DNA of 64,000 nucleotides from Vreelandella songnenensis. Lineage in GTDB: Bacteria; Pseudomonadota; Gammaproteobacteria; Pseudomonadales; Halomonadaceae. Position 1 is the stretch's first letter. Every line of letters begins with the position of its first letter. The translations under genes and the position numbers were made by a program. The notes beneath the pieces were generated by a model. The model made no database searches and was not told the DNA's origin. It worked only from the letters and a program-made list of their open reading frames with translations. The stretch is taken from contig NZ_PVTK01000005.1 in assembly GCF_003002925.1 (NCBI RefSeq), positions 62,001 to 126,000 of the forward strand, in the 5' to 3' direction. Shown piece by piece: positions 34,828 to 43,998 of this stretch.

Positions 34828-37800
34828 CTAGTGACTGTAGGTGAGTATTTATGGCGTCAATATCCATAAAATGGCCCTGAGCAAAGCGCCTAAAATAACC
34901 GACGATATATTTGGTGAACTGTTGGTAAAAATGACTTGGCGTTACCATATACATCATCGCCAGCGCCAGACGTGATTCGACGGTACCTCCCTTATTGACA
35001 ACTAGAAATAGGCTTATCCCATGATTAAAGATGTGTGTCGCATAAGACCCTAAAGAAGTATAAGACGGCAACAGTGTCTTATGGCTTCTCCCGGAGTGAA
35101 AACAACTGTTGAGGTGAATAAGGATTATATCGAGCAGAAATAGTGGCCTGTCATCACCCACAAAAATTTGATTGCCGTGGTTCTGGATGATCTTGAAAAG
35201 AATAAATCCAGACAGCGTGTTCGAATGGGCCGCCAAGTGATGTATGTCGCTGAAAGTAAGAGGCAGTGGAAGCGCCCCAAATGCATAAAGCAAAAGCCCA
35301 TGCCGCTTGTGTTCAAAGCAAAACGGTGAACTGACTATGGCCTTCTCTACAATGGCCTGAGCATTTGCTGTCGCATTTCGGTTGGAATAGTGAAGCGCCG
35401 CAAATGCTCCATCCATGCAAAACCATGGTATGTCATTAGCCAACGATAGTTGTATGGCGTCATAAACCGTAGAGTCAATGCCATCCTTAATCGAATAAAT
35501 TTCAGTAGTAGTGTCATGCAAAACTGGGTGGGCAACAGATGCATTAGCTAGGATCAGACGTAACGCCTTAAGAATGTGTCCGCTGCGAGCTTGTAAATCC
35601 AGCGCAGTAGTACGAAACAGTTTGCCGTGATCAGTCACGTCCAGCAGCATGAAGTTATGATCAGAAATTTCATTAACCCAACGGAAAAGCGCCTCTTTAG
35701 TGGCTGCTGGCAGAACGAACGAGATACCAATATCTTGCATGCGCTGCGCAAGATCCGTGACAGCTAGATAGCCGATACCATAAGCATCAAGTACTATCTT
35801 ATTAGGTGCAGCATTTCCATGACTAAAAAGCACTGATTTTGAAATACCTACATCAGTCCAACAACTTATCGCCACCTTGAAAGGATTATTAGGATCCAAA
35901 GCATAGCCACGAATGTAAAGAGGGATATTGTCTATCTTGTTCAACCGATTTCTATTCCCACTATATTGGCCTAATTTTTCCTCCAAAAACGGTATAAATT
36001 CTTGAGTATTCGAAGGCATTTTTAATAAGGCAAAGCAGTCGCTGCCGTCATTGTGTTTATGCCTAAGTTGAAGAGCAATCCGCACGCACGCCAAATAGGG
36101 AGGCAAGTGTTCCGTAACTTTGTAGCTGACCATTCCTAACAATCTACTCTCACCAATAGGCAAGCTTTGCAATAGCCCCCCTAACTGACTGGAAGCCTTC
36201 AGTGTACACATACTCGTGTTGTGATAATCATCGGTGATAAGCCTAATCAGCGTTTCTCCGTCTTGCTCGAACTGGAAGGCAGCCAAGCAGTGATCCATTT
36301 TAGATGAGAGTTCAAACTCCCCTCGCCTCGTACCGTCCATACTTAGCCCAAAATGAAAATCAACCAGTTCAACCGCGTGTGCAAGCGGGTCCTTGATAAA
36401 CCACTCTACCCATAGTGACTCTGCCCGCTTGAAATTCCCTGCTTTCGTAAGGAAATAAAGAATACCTGCTACTTCAGAGGAATAATTTTGTAGCAGTAAG
36501 TCTGGAATCAGTTGTTGGAATTCATGTTGATCTGCTTCACTTAGGTAACGATCGCGTAGGTAGCACCCCCTGTGCCAGCAATAAGGTACATCTGGTGCGT
36601 GGTTAATCATCTGGTCGCTAATCTCGATAGCGCGTGTAATCTCTCCCATTTGCTCTGCTTTCGATGATTGGAAGCTCATTAGTACAAGAGACTTTTCTGC
36701 TTCAGCGATTCTTGCCCAGACACTATCATAAGTTCTGTATTGCTGAGCTTCTAACAGACATTTCATATGCATCAGAACGAATGGAGATGGCCATAAGGCT
36801 TGGTTGGGAATCAGTCGAGAAGTGAAGCATAGAGCCTTATGTGGCAACTTAGCGTAAAACAATTCATCAGCCAATTCGAATATTCGCTCAGGTGCGATAC
36901 TTGTTATGTCATCCCCCCATTCACTTAAAAAGAGGTCAACCTGCTCAGCTAATTGGTGTCTCTGAGGCAAGCCATTATCTTGTTTAGCGCCCCGGGCTGC
37001 ATTACCAAGAAGCCTTACAAAAGCCACTACCATTACTGATGCATCGTTAATTGGTGTTTTCTTAGATAACCAATCACCAATCTCTTCAGGTGTCGCAAGA
37101 CGAATGAACGCAAGTACTTCTTCAAGAGTATGGCTATCCGCTTGAAGGAAACGCAAACACCAGCTGGTTTGCTTTTGAGGGCTTTCTTTTGCGTCTCGAA
37201 CATCCCGCTGTATTTTTGTGAGAACAGAGTCATCCCCTGCGTTTGCTTTAAATCTCGCGGCTGTATGGGGATGAGCCTGTTCAAAGTACTGGAGGTATTT
37301 TTCAAGCATCTCAAACAGACTATTTAGCGCTAAGCCTTGATAGCATTCATAAATAGGGCAGGCCATATCGTAGAGGCGTTTATCGGTACCCTCCGATAAC
37401 TCTAGCAGCTTGACCACTTGATCTGAAAGATCATCAAGACCCTGCTTCACCTCAGGCAAATTTAGCCAAAGGTGACGCTGAGCTATATCTTTATTAAGAA
37501 TGGTGGCGCGTGCTAGAACTTGAAGCACCGAAGCATTGTAGGATGGGAACGTTTCTTTAAGGAGACTAGACGCTCGAAACGCTAAGCATCCTAGATTTAA
37601 CCGTAAGGCGCCTTCAACAATACCTGTCAGCTCTCCTTCCGAAAGAAATAACTTTTGACTAGCGACCTCTAATTCGGACTCATCTGCGTAAAAACGCAGA
37701 AATGCCTCTCTGGTATAGGGCCCCAGGTCAGGCGCAGCAAGGTAATAGTTTTTTGCTGCCGCTTCTCGCGCAGTGTTGCGAGAAAGCCGCAACAGCGCCG

Positions 37801-38131
37801 CTAAACATACGTCTTTAACGATATCATTCTTAGCTGAAGCAGCTATTTGAGAAACCGTTCCCCAGACTGCGCTATGATCCTCAGCTTCGACCAGGTCGCC
37901 ATAAATAGAAATTGCCTCAACCAATGCAGCCGCTTCAGGATCTCTTTGTGCCATCGATTTTAGCATCGCCACCTGGATCTTAGCTGTGGAACGATCCATC
38001 CTGCGGACACTTTCGAAGACCATCTCCATAGGAACAAGGAGATCAGCGGGCGCTAACGATTTGATCTCAAAATAGATCTTGTCTCTAACGTTATCCCCAC
38101 TGCCTTCGTGGTGCTGCTCAATAGTGTTCAA
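34694..38131 (-). CDS. Large helical-repeat protein with PIN-like nuclease domain; partner of the small GSGDN protein (GAPS6-like defence candidate)
   Basis: 1145 aa, TTG start with TAAGG upstream, 20 bases after the small gene's stop. The N-terminus carries EGSGDNVRDKI (about 9-19), echoing the tail motif of its partner. Residues 30-700 look like TPR-type helical repeats. A probable PIN domain follows: KIVLDAYGIGYLAVTDL (Asp about 781), AATKEALFRWVNE (Glu about 811) and NDIPWFCMDGAF (Asp about 906), giving the D-E-D order and spacing of PIN ribonucleases. The last ~41 residues run out of frame through a methylase remnant and are probably not native. The layout recalls the two-gene GAPS6 anti-phage system, from memory and unchecked. 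Confidence 0.72.
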   Translation of the reverse strand: MNTIEQHHEGSGDNVRDKIYFEIKSLAPADLLVPMEMVFESVRRMDRSTAKIQVAMLKSMAQRDPEAAALVEAISIYGDLVEAEDHSAVWGTVSQIAASAKNDIVKDVCLAALLRLSRNTAREAAAKNYYLAAPDLGPYTREAFLRFYADESELEVASQKLFLSEGELTGIVEGALRLNLGCLAFRASSLLKETFPSYNASVLQVLARATILNKDIAQRHLWLNLPEVKQGLDDLSDQVVKLLELSEGTDKRLYDMACPIYECYQGLALNSLFEMLEKYLQYFEQAHPHTAARFKANAGDDSVLTKIQRDVRDAKESPQKQTSWCLRFLQADSHTLEEVLAFIRLATPEEIGDWLSKKTPINDASVMVVAFVRLLGNAARGAKQDNGLPQRHQLAEQVDLFLSEWGDDITSIAPERIFELADELFYAKLPHKALCFTSRLIPNQALWPSPFVLMHMKCLLEAQQYRTYDSVWARIAEAEKSLVLMSFQSSKAEQMGEITRAIEISDQMINHAPDVPYCWHRGCYLRDRYLSEADQHEFQQLIPDLLLQNYSSEVAGILYFLTKAGNFKRAESLWVEWFIKDPLAHAVELVDFHFGLSMDGTRRGEFELSSKMDHCLAAFQFEQDGETLIRLITDDYHNTSMCTLKASSQLGGLLQSLPIGESRLLGMVSYKVTEHLPPYLACVRIALQLRHKHNDGSDCFALLKMPSNTQEFIPFLEEKLGQYSGNRNRLNKIDNIPLYIRGYALDPNNPFKVAISCWTDVGISKSVLFSHGNAAPNKIVLDAYGIGYLAVTDLAQRMQDIGISFVLPAATKEALFRWVNEISDHNFMLLDVTDHGKLFRTTALDLQARSGHILKALRLILANASVAHPVLHDTTTEIYSIKDGIDSTVYDAIQLSLANDIPWFCMDGAFAALHYSNRNATANAQAIVEKAIVSSPFCFEHKRHGLLLYAFGALPLPLTFSDIHHLAAHSNTLSGFILFKIIQNHGNQIFVGDDRPLFLLDIILIHLNSCFHSGRSHKTLLPSYTSLGSYATHIFNHGISLFLVVNKGGTVESRLALAMMYMVTPSHFYQQFTKYIVGYFRRFAQGHFMDIDAINTHLQSLESQQRGLPYGRAHPNREGAVCDQYQRHAGDARCIQEFNPKNNFN

Positions 38132-38151
38132 GCGCGACGCCTTAGATTGAA

Positions 38152-38493
38152 TTACTGAATTATTTTGTTGCCAGCGATGTTGTCACCACTCCCGCTGTGA
38201 GTCTGGGTTACATTAGTAATTGTGGAAGGAGCAACAAGCGTTGAGTTCGCATTTATATCGCCAATGAAGCTCATGATTTTCGACGATTGCTCGAGACGTC
38301 TAGTAATGGCCACTTCACTCATCTCATCGTTGATACCCAGCACGGTCAGCTCTTCTGATAGGGCTCCAGCGACAACGTCTTCTCTGATCCATTGCCCCAA
38401 ACGCTCCTTGAGTCTCTTAGCACTCAATTTCAAGCCATTTTGCAGAACATCGTAGGCCGCATTTGCGATAATTCCAGTAGTGATAGGGTCCAT
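38152..38493 (-). CDS. Small partner protein with C-terminal GSGDN motif (GAPS6b-like)
   Basis: 113 aa from the ATG at 38493, with GGAG 8 bases upstream; a longer in-frame start at 38535 has no such site. Helical N-terminal part (ANAAYDVLQNGLKLSAKRLK, REDVVAGALSEELTVLGI), a middle linker, and a C-terminal THSGSGDNIAGNKI. The motif resembles peptides common in effector-associated proteins of NTPase-based conflict systems and recurs at the start of the next gene. I read it as the sensor or adaptor of the pair, by analogy only. Promoter region 38494-38753 is AT-rich. Confidence 0.65.
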   Translation of the reverse strand: MDPITTGIIANAAYDVLQNGLKLSAKRLKERLGQWIREDVVAGALSEELTVLGINDEMSEVAITRRLEQSSKIMSFIGDINANSTLVAPSTITNVTQTHSGSGDNIAGNKIIQ

Positions 38494-38753
38494 TTCAAAC
38501 GCTCCATAGAAAAAGACGAGACTATAATAGCGCATGAATTACGTCTAACGTCGGTTGAATCTTAATCTAGCCCCCTGATCAGTTCAGCGGAATTTCGCTT
38601 TTCTTACATTTTTTGCGCTGCCTTGCTTATGTCGGCTCTAACGTTTAGATATCCATCATTGACCCACTCAATAGCCTGCTAATAACTGTGCTACTATCGC
38701 GGCTTCCTTGAGCCTGCCTGGCTTTATAATTTTTTCAATAATTCAGACCTGGG

Positions 38754-39935
38754 ATGCCTACCATCAGCCGTTTAGCCCACACCAAAGCCGTGCTGCTGTT
38801 TGCCAGCACCATGACCGTGATGTCGGGTGCGATTATCGCGCCTGCCCTGCCGGGTATCAGCCGCCACTTTTCCGAGCATCCGCAGGTGCTGATTCAGCTG
38901 ATCCTGACGCTGCCCGCGCTGATGATCACGCTGTTCAGCCCGCTGATGGGCTATCTGGCCGACCGGTTTGGGCGCAAGCCCTTGCTGCTGCTGATGCTGA
39001 GCATTTACGGGCTGGCGGGGGGCGCGGGCTTTCTGATCGATAGCGTCGAGCTCTTGTTGGCCTCAAGGGCGCTGATGGGTGTCGCCGTGGCGGGCATCCT
39101 GAGTATCAGCACGACGCTGGTGGGCGACTATCTGGAAGGTTCCGAGCGGGTACGCTTTCTGGGGTTGCAGAGTAGCTGCATGGCGCTTGGCGGGGTGGTG
39201 TTCATCAACCTGGGTGGCTTGCTCTCCGACTGGAGCTGGCGCGGCCCCTTCTTGCTCTACCTGACCGGCGTGCTGCTGCTGCCTTACGCCTGGGCCATGC
39301 TTAGAGAGCCCCATTCGCAAGCCGGCGCGAAAGCCATTCACGCAGAAGAGCCGGTAAAGGTCGACCTAGGCCGCACGGCGCTGGCCTATTTCACGGGCAT
39401 GCTGGCCATGATGCTGTTCTACATGTTTCCGGCTCAGTTGCCCTTTCTACTCTCGGAACAGGGCGAGATCAGCGGCTTGGCCATCGGCATTGCGCTTTCG
39501 ACGGCGGCCTTTACCGCCAGCATCGTGTCGTTCTGTTATGGCTACTACAAGCCGTTTCTATCCGTCATGACCATTTACGTGGTCGGTTTCGTGCTCGCCG
39601 GGGCAGGTTTCTTCGTGGTAGGTACTACCCATAGCTATACCATGGCCATTATCGGCGCCGCGATTTCCGGGCTGGGTCTGGGTGCTTTCATGCCCAATAC
39701 CACCGCCTGGCTGATGCGCATTACGCCGCAGCGAGTCCGTGGCCGGGTATTTGGTGGTTTTACCGCGACCTTCTTCTTTGGCCAGTTTATCTCGCCCATT
39801 GCGGTCGCCCCCGCCGTGGTCTGGCTGGAGTCCCTGCGCAACGTCTATCTTGGCATGGGCGTACTCTGCTGCCTGCTGGCTATCTTCATGGGCATTCTGG
39901 GTAAAACGTACCTTCGAGCAGACAGCAGGCTATAA
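38754..39935 (+). CDS. MFS transporter
   Basis: 393 aa with twelve predicted TM helices. The MFS loop 2-3 signature is GYLADRFGRKPLLLLM (about 67-82). Further features: SRALMGVAVAGILS in TM4 and a central loop near 195-210. Putative drug or metabolite exporter/importer; the substrate cannot be inferred. It is the first high-GC gene after the low-GC island, so it marks the return to the core genome. Weak RBS (CTGGG). Convergent with the glycosyltransferase gene, 7 bases apart. Confidence 0.87.
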   Translation: MPTISRLAHTKAVLLFASTMTVMSGAIIAPALPGISRHFSEHPQVLIQLILTLPALMITLFSPLMGYLADRFGRKPLLLLMLSIYGLAGGAGFLIDSVELLLASRALMGVAVAGILSISTTLVGDYLEGSERVRFLGLQSSCMALGGVVFINLGGLLSDWSWRGPFLLYLTGVLLLPYAWAMLREPHSQAGAKAIHAEEPVKVDLGRTALAYFTGMLAMMLFYMFPAQLPFLLSEQGEISGLAIGIALSTAAFTASIVSFCYGYYKPFLSVMTIYVVGFVLAGAGFFVVGTTHSYTMAIIGAAISGLGLGAFMPNTTAWLMRITPQRVRGRVFGGFTATFFFGQFISPIAVAPAVVWLESLRNVYLGMGVLCCLLAIFMGILGKTYLRADSRL

Positions 39936-39942
39936 GCCGCAC

Positions 39943-41019
39943 TCAATCATTCGCCAGCAGCGTCTCGTAAAGCGCGACGTAATCCTCGGCCATGCGCGTG
40001 GCGGTGAAGCGCTCCAGAAACGCCTCACGAACGCGTCGGCGGTCAAGCTCAGGCAGGCGTTTGACCGCCGCCACCGCCTCTTCGTGAGAGTCGACCACAA
40101 AGCCGCTGACGCCCTCTTCGATGATTTCTTCCACCGAACCATTACGCCAGGCGATGACCGGCGTGCCGCAGGCCATGGCCTCGATCATGACCAACCCGAA
40201 GGGCTCTGGCCAGTCGATGGGAAACAGTAGCGCGGCCGCCTCGCCTAGAAACGCCTGTTTCTGGTGATCGTTGATCACCCCCACATGCTGGATGCGCTCA
40301 TCAAGCTCAGGCGCTACATGGCGATCAAACCAGTCGGGATTACCCACATCGATACCACCGGCCAGGCGCAGCGGATAGCCCGTGGCGCGCGCCACTTCGA
40401 TGGTCCGGTCGGGGCGTTTTTGATCGGTCATGCGGCCAATGAAGGCCAAATATTCTCCCGAACCTTTATCTAGATTAAAGCGCCGGGCGTCCAGGCCATG
40501 GTAAACCGTACCCAGGTGATTTTGTTCAGGCAGCGCGACGCCTTGTGCTTTTGAGATGGAAGCCACCGGCAGGTCGGCGAATCCCTTGAAAAAAAGCTGG
40601 CGGTCCAGCTCATCAACACGCCAGTGAACGGTCGTTACGCTGTGTCGCCGACGCTCGCCCAGTACCGCCGCGTGGCAGAACTCGCCATGGCAATGGATGA
40701 TATCGAACTCATCCAGATGCTGGCGCAAACGCTCCAGCACCAGCGCTTCAAGAACGCCCGGCACGCCTGGCGGCACGTTGTCATGTAATTGCTGCCAGCG
40801 ATAGAGGCTTGGCGAGGTTGCCAGATGGCGCGCGCTCGTCTGGCTGTCAGAAGGGGCAATCAGCGTGACCTCATGTCCCAGCGCCACAAGCGCTTCGGTC
40901 AGATCAAACACGATGCGCTCGGTTCCGCCGCTATCGGCAGGCGGTGTGGGAAAGATAACGGGCGCAACTTGAGCAATGCGTATACGCTTTTTCTGAAGCA
41001 TAGATTGGGTGGACCCCAT
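39943..41019 (-). CDS. Family 4 glycosyltransferase
   Basis: 358 aa, GT-B fold. N-terminal acceptor domain with APVIFPTPPADSGGTERIVF; C-terminal donor domain with EYLAFIGRMTDQKRPDRTIE and the E-x7-E motif in PEPFGLVMIEAMACGTPVIA. Nucleotide-sugar dependent retaining transferase. It is divergent from the sucrose-phosphate synthase gene, 22 bases between starts, so both may share a promoter region. ATG at 41019 or 41001 (neither with a clear RBS). Confidence 0.88.
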   Translation of the reverse strand: MGSTQSMLQKKRIRIAQVAPVIFPTPPADSGGTERIVFDLTEALVALGHEVTLIAPSDSQTSARHLATSPSLYRWQQLHDNVPPGVPGVLEALVLERLRQHLDEFDIIHCHGEFCHAAVLGERRRHSVTTVHWRVDELDRQLFFKGFADLPVASISKAQGVALPEQNHLGTVYHGLDARRFNLDKGSGEYLAFIGRMTDQKRPDRTIEVARATGYPLRLAGGIDVGNPDWFDRHVAPELDERIQHVGVINDHQKQAFLGEAAALLFPIDWPEPFGLVMIEAMACGTPVIAWRNGSVEEIIEEGVSGFVVDSHEEAVAAVKRLPELDRRRVREAFLERFTATRMAEDYVALYETLLAND

Positions 41020-41041
41020 CCGGTGAAAAGGAATTCACGAC

Positions 41042-43126
41042 ATGCATATCGTACATCTGGCATTACAGGGCTGCCTGCGCGGCAGCGATATCGAATACGG
41101 CATCACGGCGGACACCGGCGGCCATATTCGCTACCTGCTGGAACTGGTTGAAGCCTCCGAGCAGGACCCGGCCATCGAGCGAATCACCCTGGTGACCCGC
41201 GCGTTTGAGTGTGAGTTTAGTAAGGTAGACTATAGCCGCGCAGTTGAGGTGATCAGCCCCAGAATTACGCTGGTACGCCTGCCTACCGACAACCCCGGCT
41301 ACCTCTCCAAGGAAGCGCTCTGGCAGGAATTGCCTTCGTTCATTGCCGCTTTCGAGGATTGGTTGGCAAGCCTGCCCAAGCTGCCTGACGCTCTGCACGC
41401 CCACTATGCCGATGCGGGCGAGGTAGCCGCCGAGATCAGCGCCCGCCACGCCATTCCGTTCGTGTTCACGGCCCACTCGCTGGGGCGCTGCAAGCTGAAA
41501 TGCCTGGCGACCGGCCAGCCGAACCTCGATACCCAGACCCAGCAGGCCCTGCAGCGCCGCATTGCCTTTGAAGAGCGCGCGATTCGCGATGCCACGCTGA
41601 TCATCGCAAGTTCCCGCGATGAGGCCGAGGTTCAGTACGCCGACTACCTGCACTACGATATTGGCCGCATTCGCGTCATTGCCCCGGGCAGCCACCTGGA
41701 GGACTTTACCCGTGCGACCTCGACGCCTGCCGTTGACGCCATGATGCAGCCCTTCTTGCTGGACCCCGACAAACCCGTGCTGCTGGCCATCGCCCGCCCG
41801 GTGACCCGCAAGAACCTGGCAGCGCTGGTGACCGCCTACGGGCAGAGTAAAGCGCTGCAGCAGCGCGCCAACCTGGTGGTCGTCGCGGGCGTGCGCGACC
41901 AGATTGACGCACTCGAGCCCGAGCTTGCCGATAACCTTCACGAGCTCCTGACGCTGATCGACGACTACAACCTTTACGGCCACGTGGCTTATCCCAAGCA
42001 CCACGCGCCGGAAGATATTCCCGCGCTCTACGCCTGGGCCCGCGAACGGGGCGGCGTGTTCATCAACCCGGCGCTCAACGAGCCTTTCGGACTGACTCTG
42101 CTGGAAGCCTCGGCCGCGGGCCTGCCCCTGATTGCCACGGACAGCGGCGGCCCCAGCGATATCATCGAGCAGTGCGGCAATGGCGTACTCATCAACCCCC
42201 GCCACAACGACGAAATCATCCGCCAGGCGCTCGACCTGTTCCAGAACGCCGAGCGCTGGCAGCGCATGGCCGACAACGGCCGCGAGGCCGTCAAGGCCTA
42301 CGACTGGCAAAGCCATGCCGAGTATTATCACGACCTGCTCGCCCGATTAAGCCAGCCGGAACAGGCCCCCATACAGCCCCAGGCGCTGCTGATCTGCGAT
42401 ATCGACAACACCCTGACCGGCTCGCCCGATGGCATTCGTGCCTTTACCCAGTGGTATGAAGCACAGCCCACACTGGGGTTTGGCGTCGCCACCGGGCGCA
42501 GCTTTCACAGCGCGCTGTCGATTCTCGAGCAGGCCGGTATTCCCTACCCCCAGGTAATCATTTCCTCGGTGGGATCGGAGATCTACTACCGCAATACCAA
42601 CGGTGTGACCTACCAGCAGGACACCGCGTGGTCGGCGCGGATCGACCGCCGCTGGCAGAAGGAGGCTGTCGAGCAGGCCGTGCGTGATATGCCCGAACTG
42701 ACGCCCCAGGGCCCGTTGGAGCAGCGCCGCCACAAGCTCAGCTACTTCAGCGACGGCGACCCCTCTCTGATGGCGCGCATCCAGGCGCACCTGAAAAAAT
42801 GCGGCCTGGCGGCCACGGTGATTCAAAGCCATGAGCGCTATGTGGATATTCTGCCCGTGGAAGCCTCCAAGGGTCAGGCCGTCGAGTACGTGCGCCAGCG
42901 CCTGGAGATTGACCGCCAGTCGCTTTACGCGGCAGGCGACTCCGGCAATGATCTGGATATGCTGCGCTCGGTGCCCTGCTCCATCGCGGTTGCCAACCAC
43001 TGCGATGGCCTGCTGGATGGCCCCGATATGGCGCATGTCTACAGTGCGCGGGCCCGCCACGCTCAGGGCATCATCGAAGGTGTGCAGCACTTTCAAAAGC
43101 GCCGCAAGCTGGGGGGTGCGGCATGA
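41042..43126 (+). CDS. Sucrose-phosphate synthase fused to sucrose-phosphatase (HAD-IIB)
   Basis: 694 aa. GT4 domain (about 1-435): ADTGGHIRYLLELVEAS (fructose-6-P side), TAHSLGRCKLKCL, LLAIARPVTRKNLAALV, and INPALNEPFGLTLLEASAAG (donor site E-x7-E). HAD domain (about 445-690): LICDIDNTLTGSPDGI (catalytic DxD), GVATGRSFHSALSI, EASKGQAVEYV and AAGDSGNDLDML. It should make sucrose from UDP-glucose and fructose 6-P; the related mannosylfructose enzymes use another sugar nucleotide. Probably an osmolyte enzyme in this halophile. AAAGGAATTC before the ATG. Stop overlaps the next start as ATGA. Confidence 0.92.
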   Translation: MHIVHLALQGCLRGSDIEYGITADTGGHIRYLLELVEASEQDPAIERITLVTRAFECEFSKVDYSRAVEVISPRITLVRLPTDNPGYLSKEALWQELPSFIAAFEDWLASLPKLPDALHAHYADAGEVAAEISARHAIPFVFTAHSLGRCKLKCLATGQPNLDTQTQQALQRRIAFEERAIRDATLIIASSRDEAEVQYADYLHYDIGRIRVIAPGSHLEDFTRATSTPAVDAMMQPFLLDPDKPVLLAIARPVTRKNLAALVTAYGQSKALQQRANLVVVAGVRDQIDALEPELADNLHELLTLIDDYNLYGHVAYPKHHAPEDIPALYAWARERGGVFINPALNEPFGLTLLEASAAGLPLIATDSGGPSDIIEQCGNGVLINPRHNDEIIRQALDLFQNAERWQRMADNGREAVKAYDWQSHAEYYHDLLARLSQPEQAPIQPQALLICDIDNTLTGSPDGIRAFTQWYEAQPTLGFGVATGRSFHSALSILEQAGIPYPQVIISSVGSEIYYRNTNGVTYQQDTAWSARIDRRWQKEAVEQAVRDMPELTPQGPLEQRRHKLSYFSDGDPSLMARIQAHLKKCGLAATVIQSHERYVDILPVEASKGQAVEYVRQRLEIDRQSLYAAGDSGNDLDMLRSVPCSIAVANHCDGLLDGPDMAHVYSARARHAQGIIEGVQHFQKRRKLGGAA

Positions 43127-43998
43127 AGGTAAGCGCTTTGACGCTGGTCAGACACCGCCGCGACCATCTGATCAATCTCATGCTGAGCCTTGATGCCCAG
43201 ACGCAGCGCCCGGATGAGCTGATCATCGCCTGGATGCAGGAAGAACCGGAAACCGGGCTTCCCGAAACGCGCTTTCCCGTTCGTCATGTCATGGTGGAAG
43301 GCGACGCCCTGCCGCTGGCCAAGGCGCGCAACGCCGCGGTCAATGCCGCGGCGTTTGAGGCGCTGATATTTCTCGACGTCGACTGCATCGCCTCCCCCAC
43401 GCTGGTGGCCCGCTACCACGACGCGCTGGCCGCAAGGCCGGCGCTTTATATCGGCGAAGTCCACTACCTGCCCGCAGACGCGGTGCGCCGCCACGAAGAC
43501 GGCACGCTGGACCTTGCGCGCCTGGCTACGCTTGGCGAGCGCCACCCGGCGCGTCCGGCCATTGAAGAAGACGAGATACGTGGTGAGCCCGACCACGGCA
43601 ACCTGTGGGGGCTCTCCTTTGCTCTGATGCGCCAGGACCACCAGCGCGCCGGGGGCATGGATGAAGGCTACCGGGGCTATGGCGGCGAGGAGACCGACTA
43701 CGCGTGGCGCCTGGCGGCAGCCAGCGTGCCGCTCTACTGGGTTGGCGGGGCGCTTGCCTGGCACCAGCATCACGCCATGTACGCCCCGCCCTGGCCGCAC
43801 TTCGAGGCCATCATTGCCAACGCGCGACGCTTCTACGCCCGCTGGGAGCAGTGGTGCATGGAGTATTGGCTGAACCAGTTCCAGCAAGCCGGCGCTATCC
43901 GCTGGTCACCGGCATCAACAGGAATCGAGATCGTCAGGCACCCCACGCAGGAGGAGATTGCCGCAGCGCGCCTGCCCACCAGCGCACGCTACGGCTGA
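43123..43998 (+). CDS. Family 2 / 7C-type glycosyltransferase
   Basis: 291 aa, GT-A fold. N-terminal nucleotide-sugar part with SALTLVRHRRDHLINLMLSL, LPLAKARNAAVNAAA and the metal motif FLDVDCIA (DxD). The C-terminal part is like Glyco_transf_7C: GNLWGLSFALMRQDHQRAGG, DEGYRGYGGEETDYAWRL. Start overlaps the SPS/SPP stop (ATGA), so it is co-translated and could modify sucrose or another sugar made by that enzyme. Its 3' end overlaps the convergent GT28-like gene by 10 bases. Acceptor unknown. Confidence 0.87.
   Translation: MKVSALTLVRHRRDHLINLMLSLDAQTQRPDELIIAWMQEEPETGLPETRFPVRHVMVEGDALPLAKARNAAVNAAAFEALIFLDVDCIASPTLVARYHDALAARPALYIGEVHYLPADAVRRHEDGTLDLARLATLGERHPARPAIEEDEIRGEPDHGNLWGLSFALMRQDHQRAGGMDEGYRGYGGEETDYAWRLAAASVPLYWVGGALAWHQHHAMYAPPWPHFEAIIANARRFYARWEQWCMEYWLNQFQQAGAIRWSPASTGIEIVRHPTQEEIAAARLPTSARYG

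Noticed and set aside
38494..38753. Search for an attR copy of the tRNA-Pro 3' end
   Set aside because: No stretch resembling GGTTCGAATCCTGC was found near the right island border by eye.
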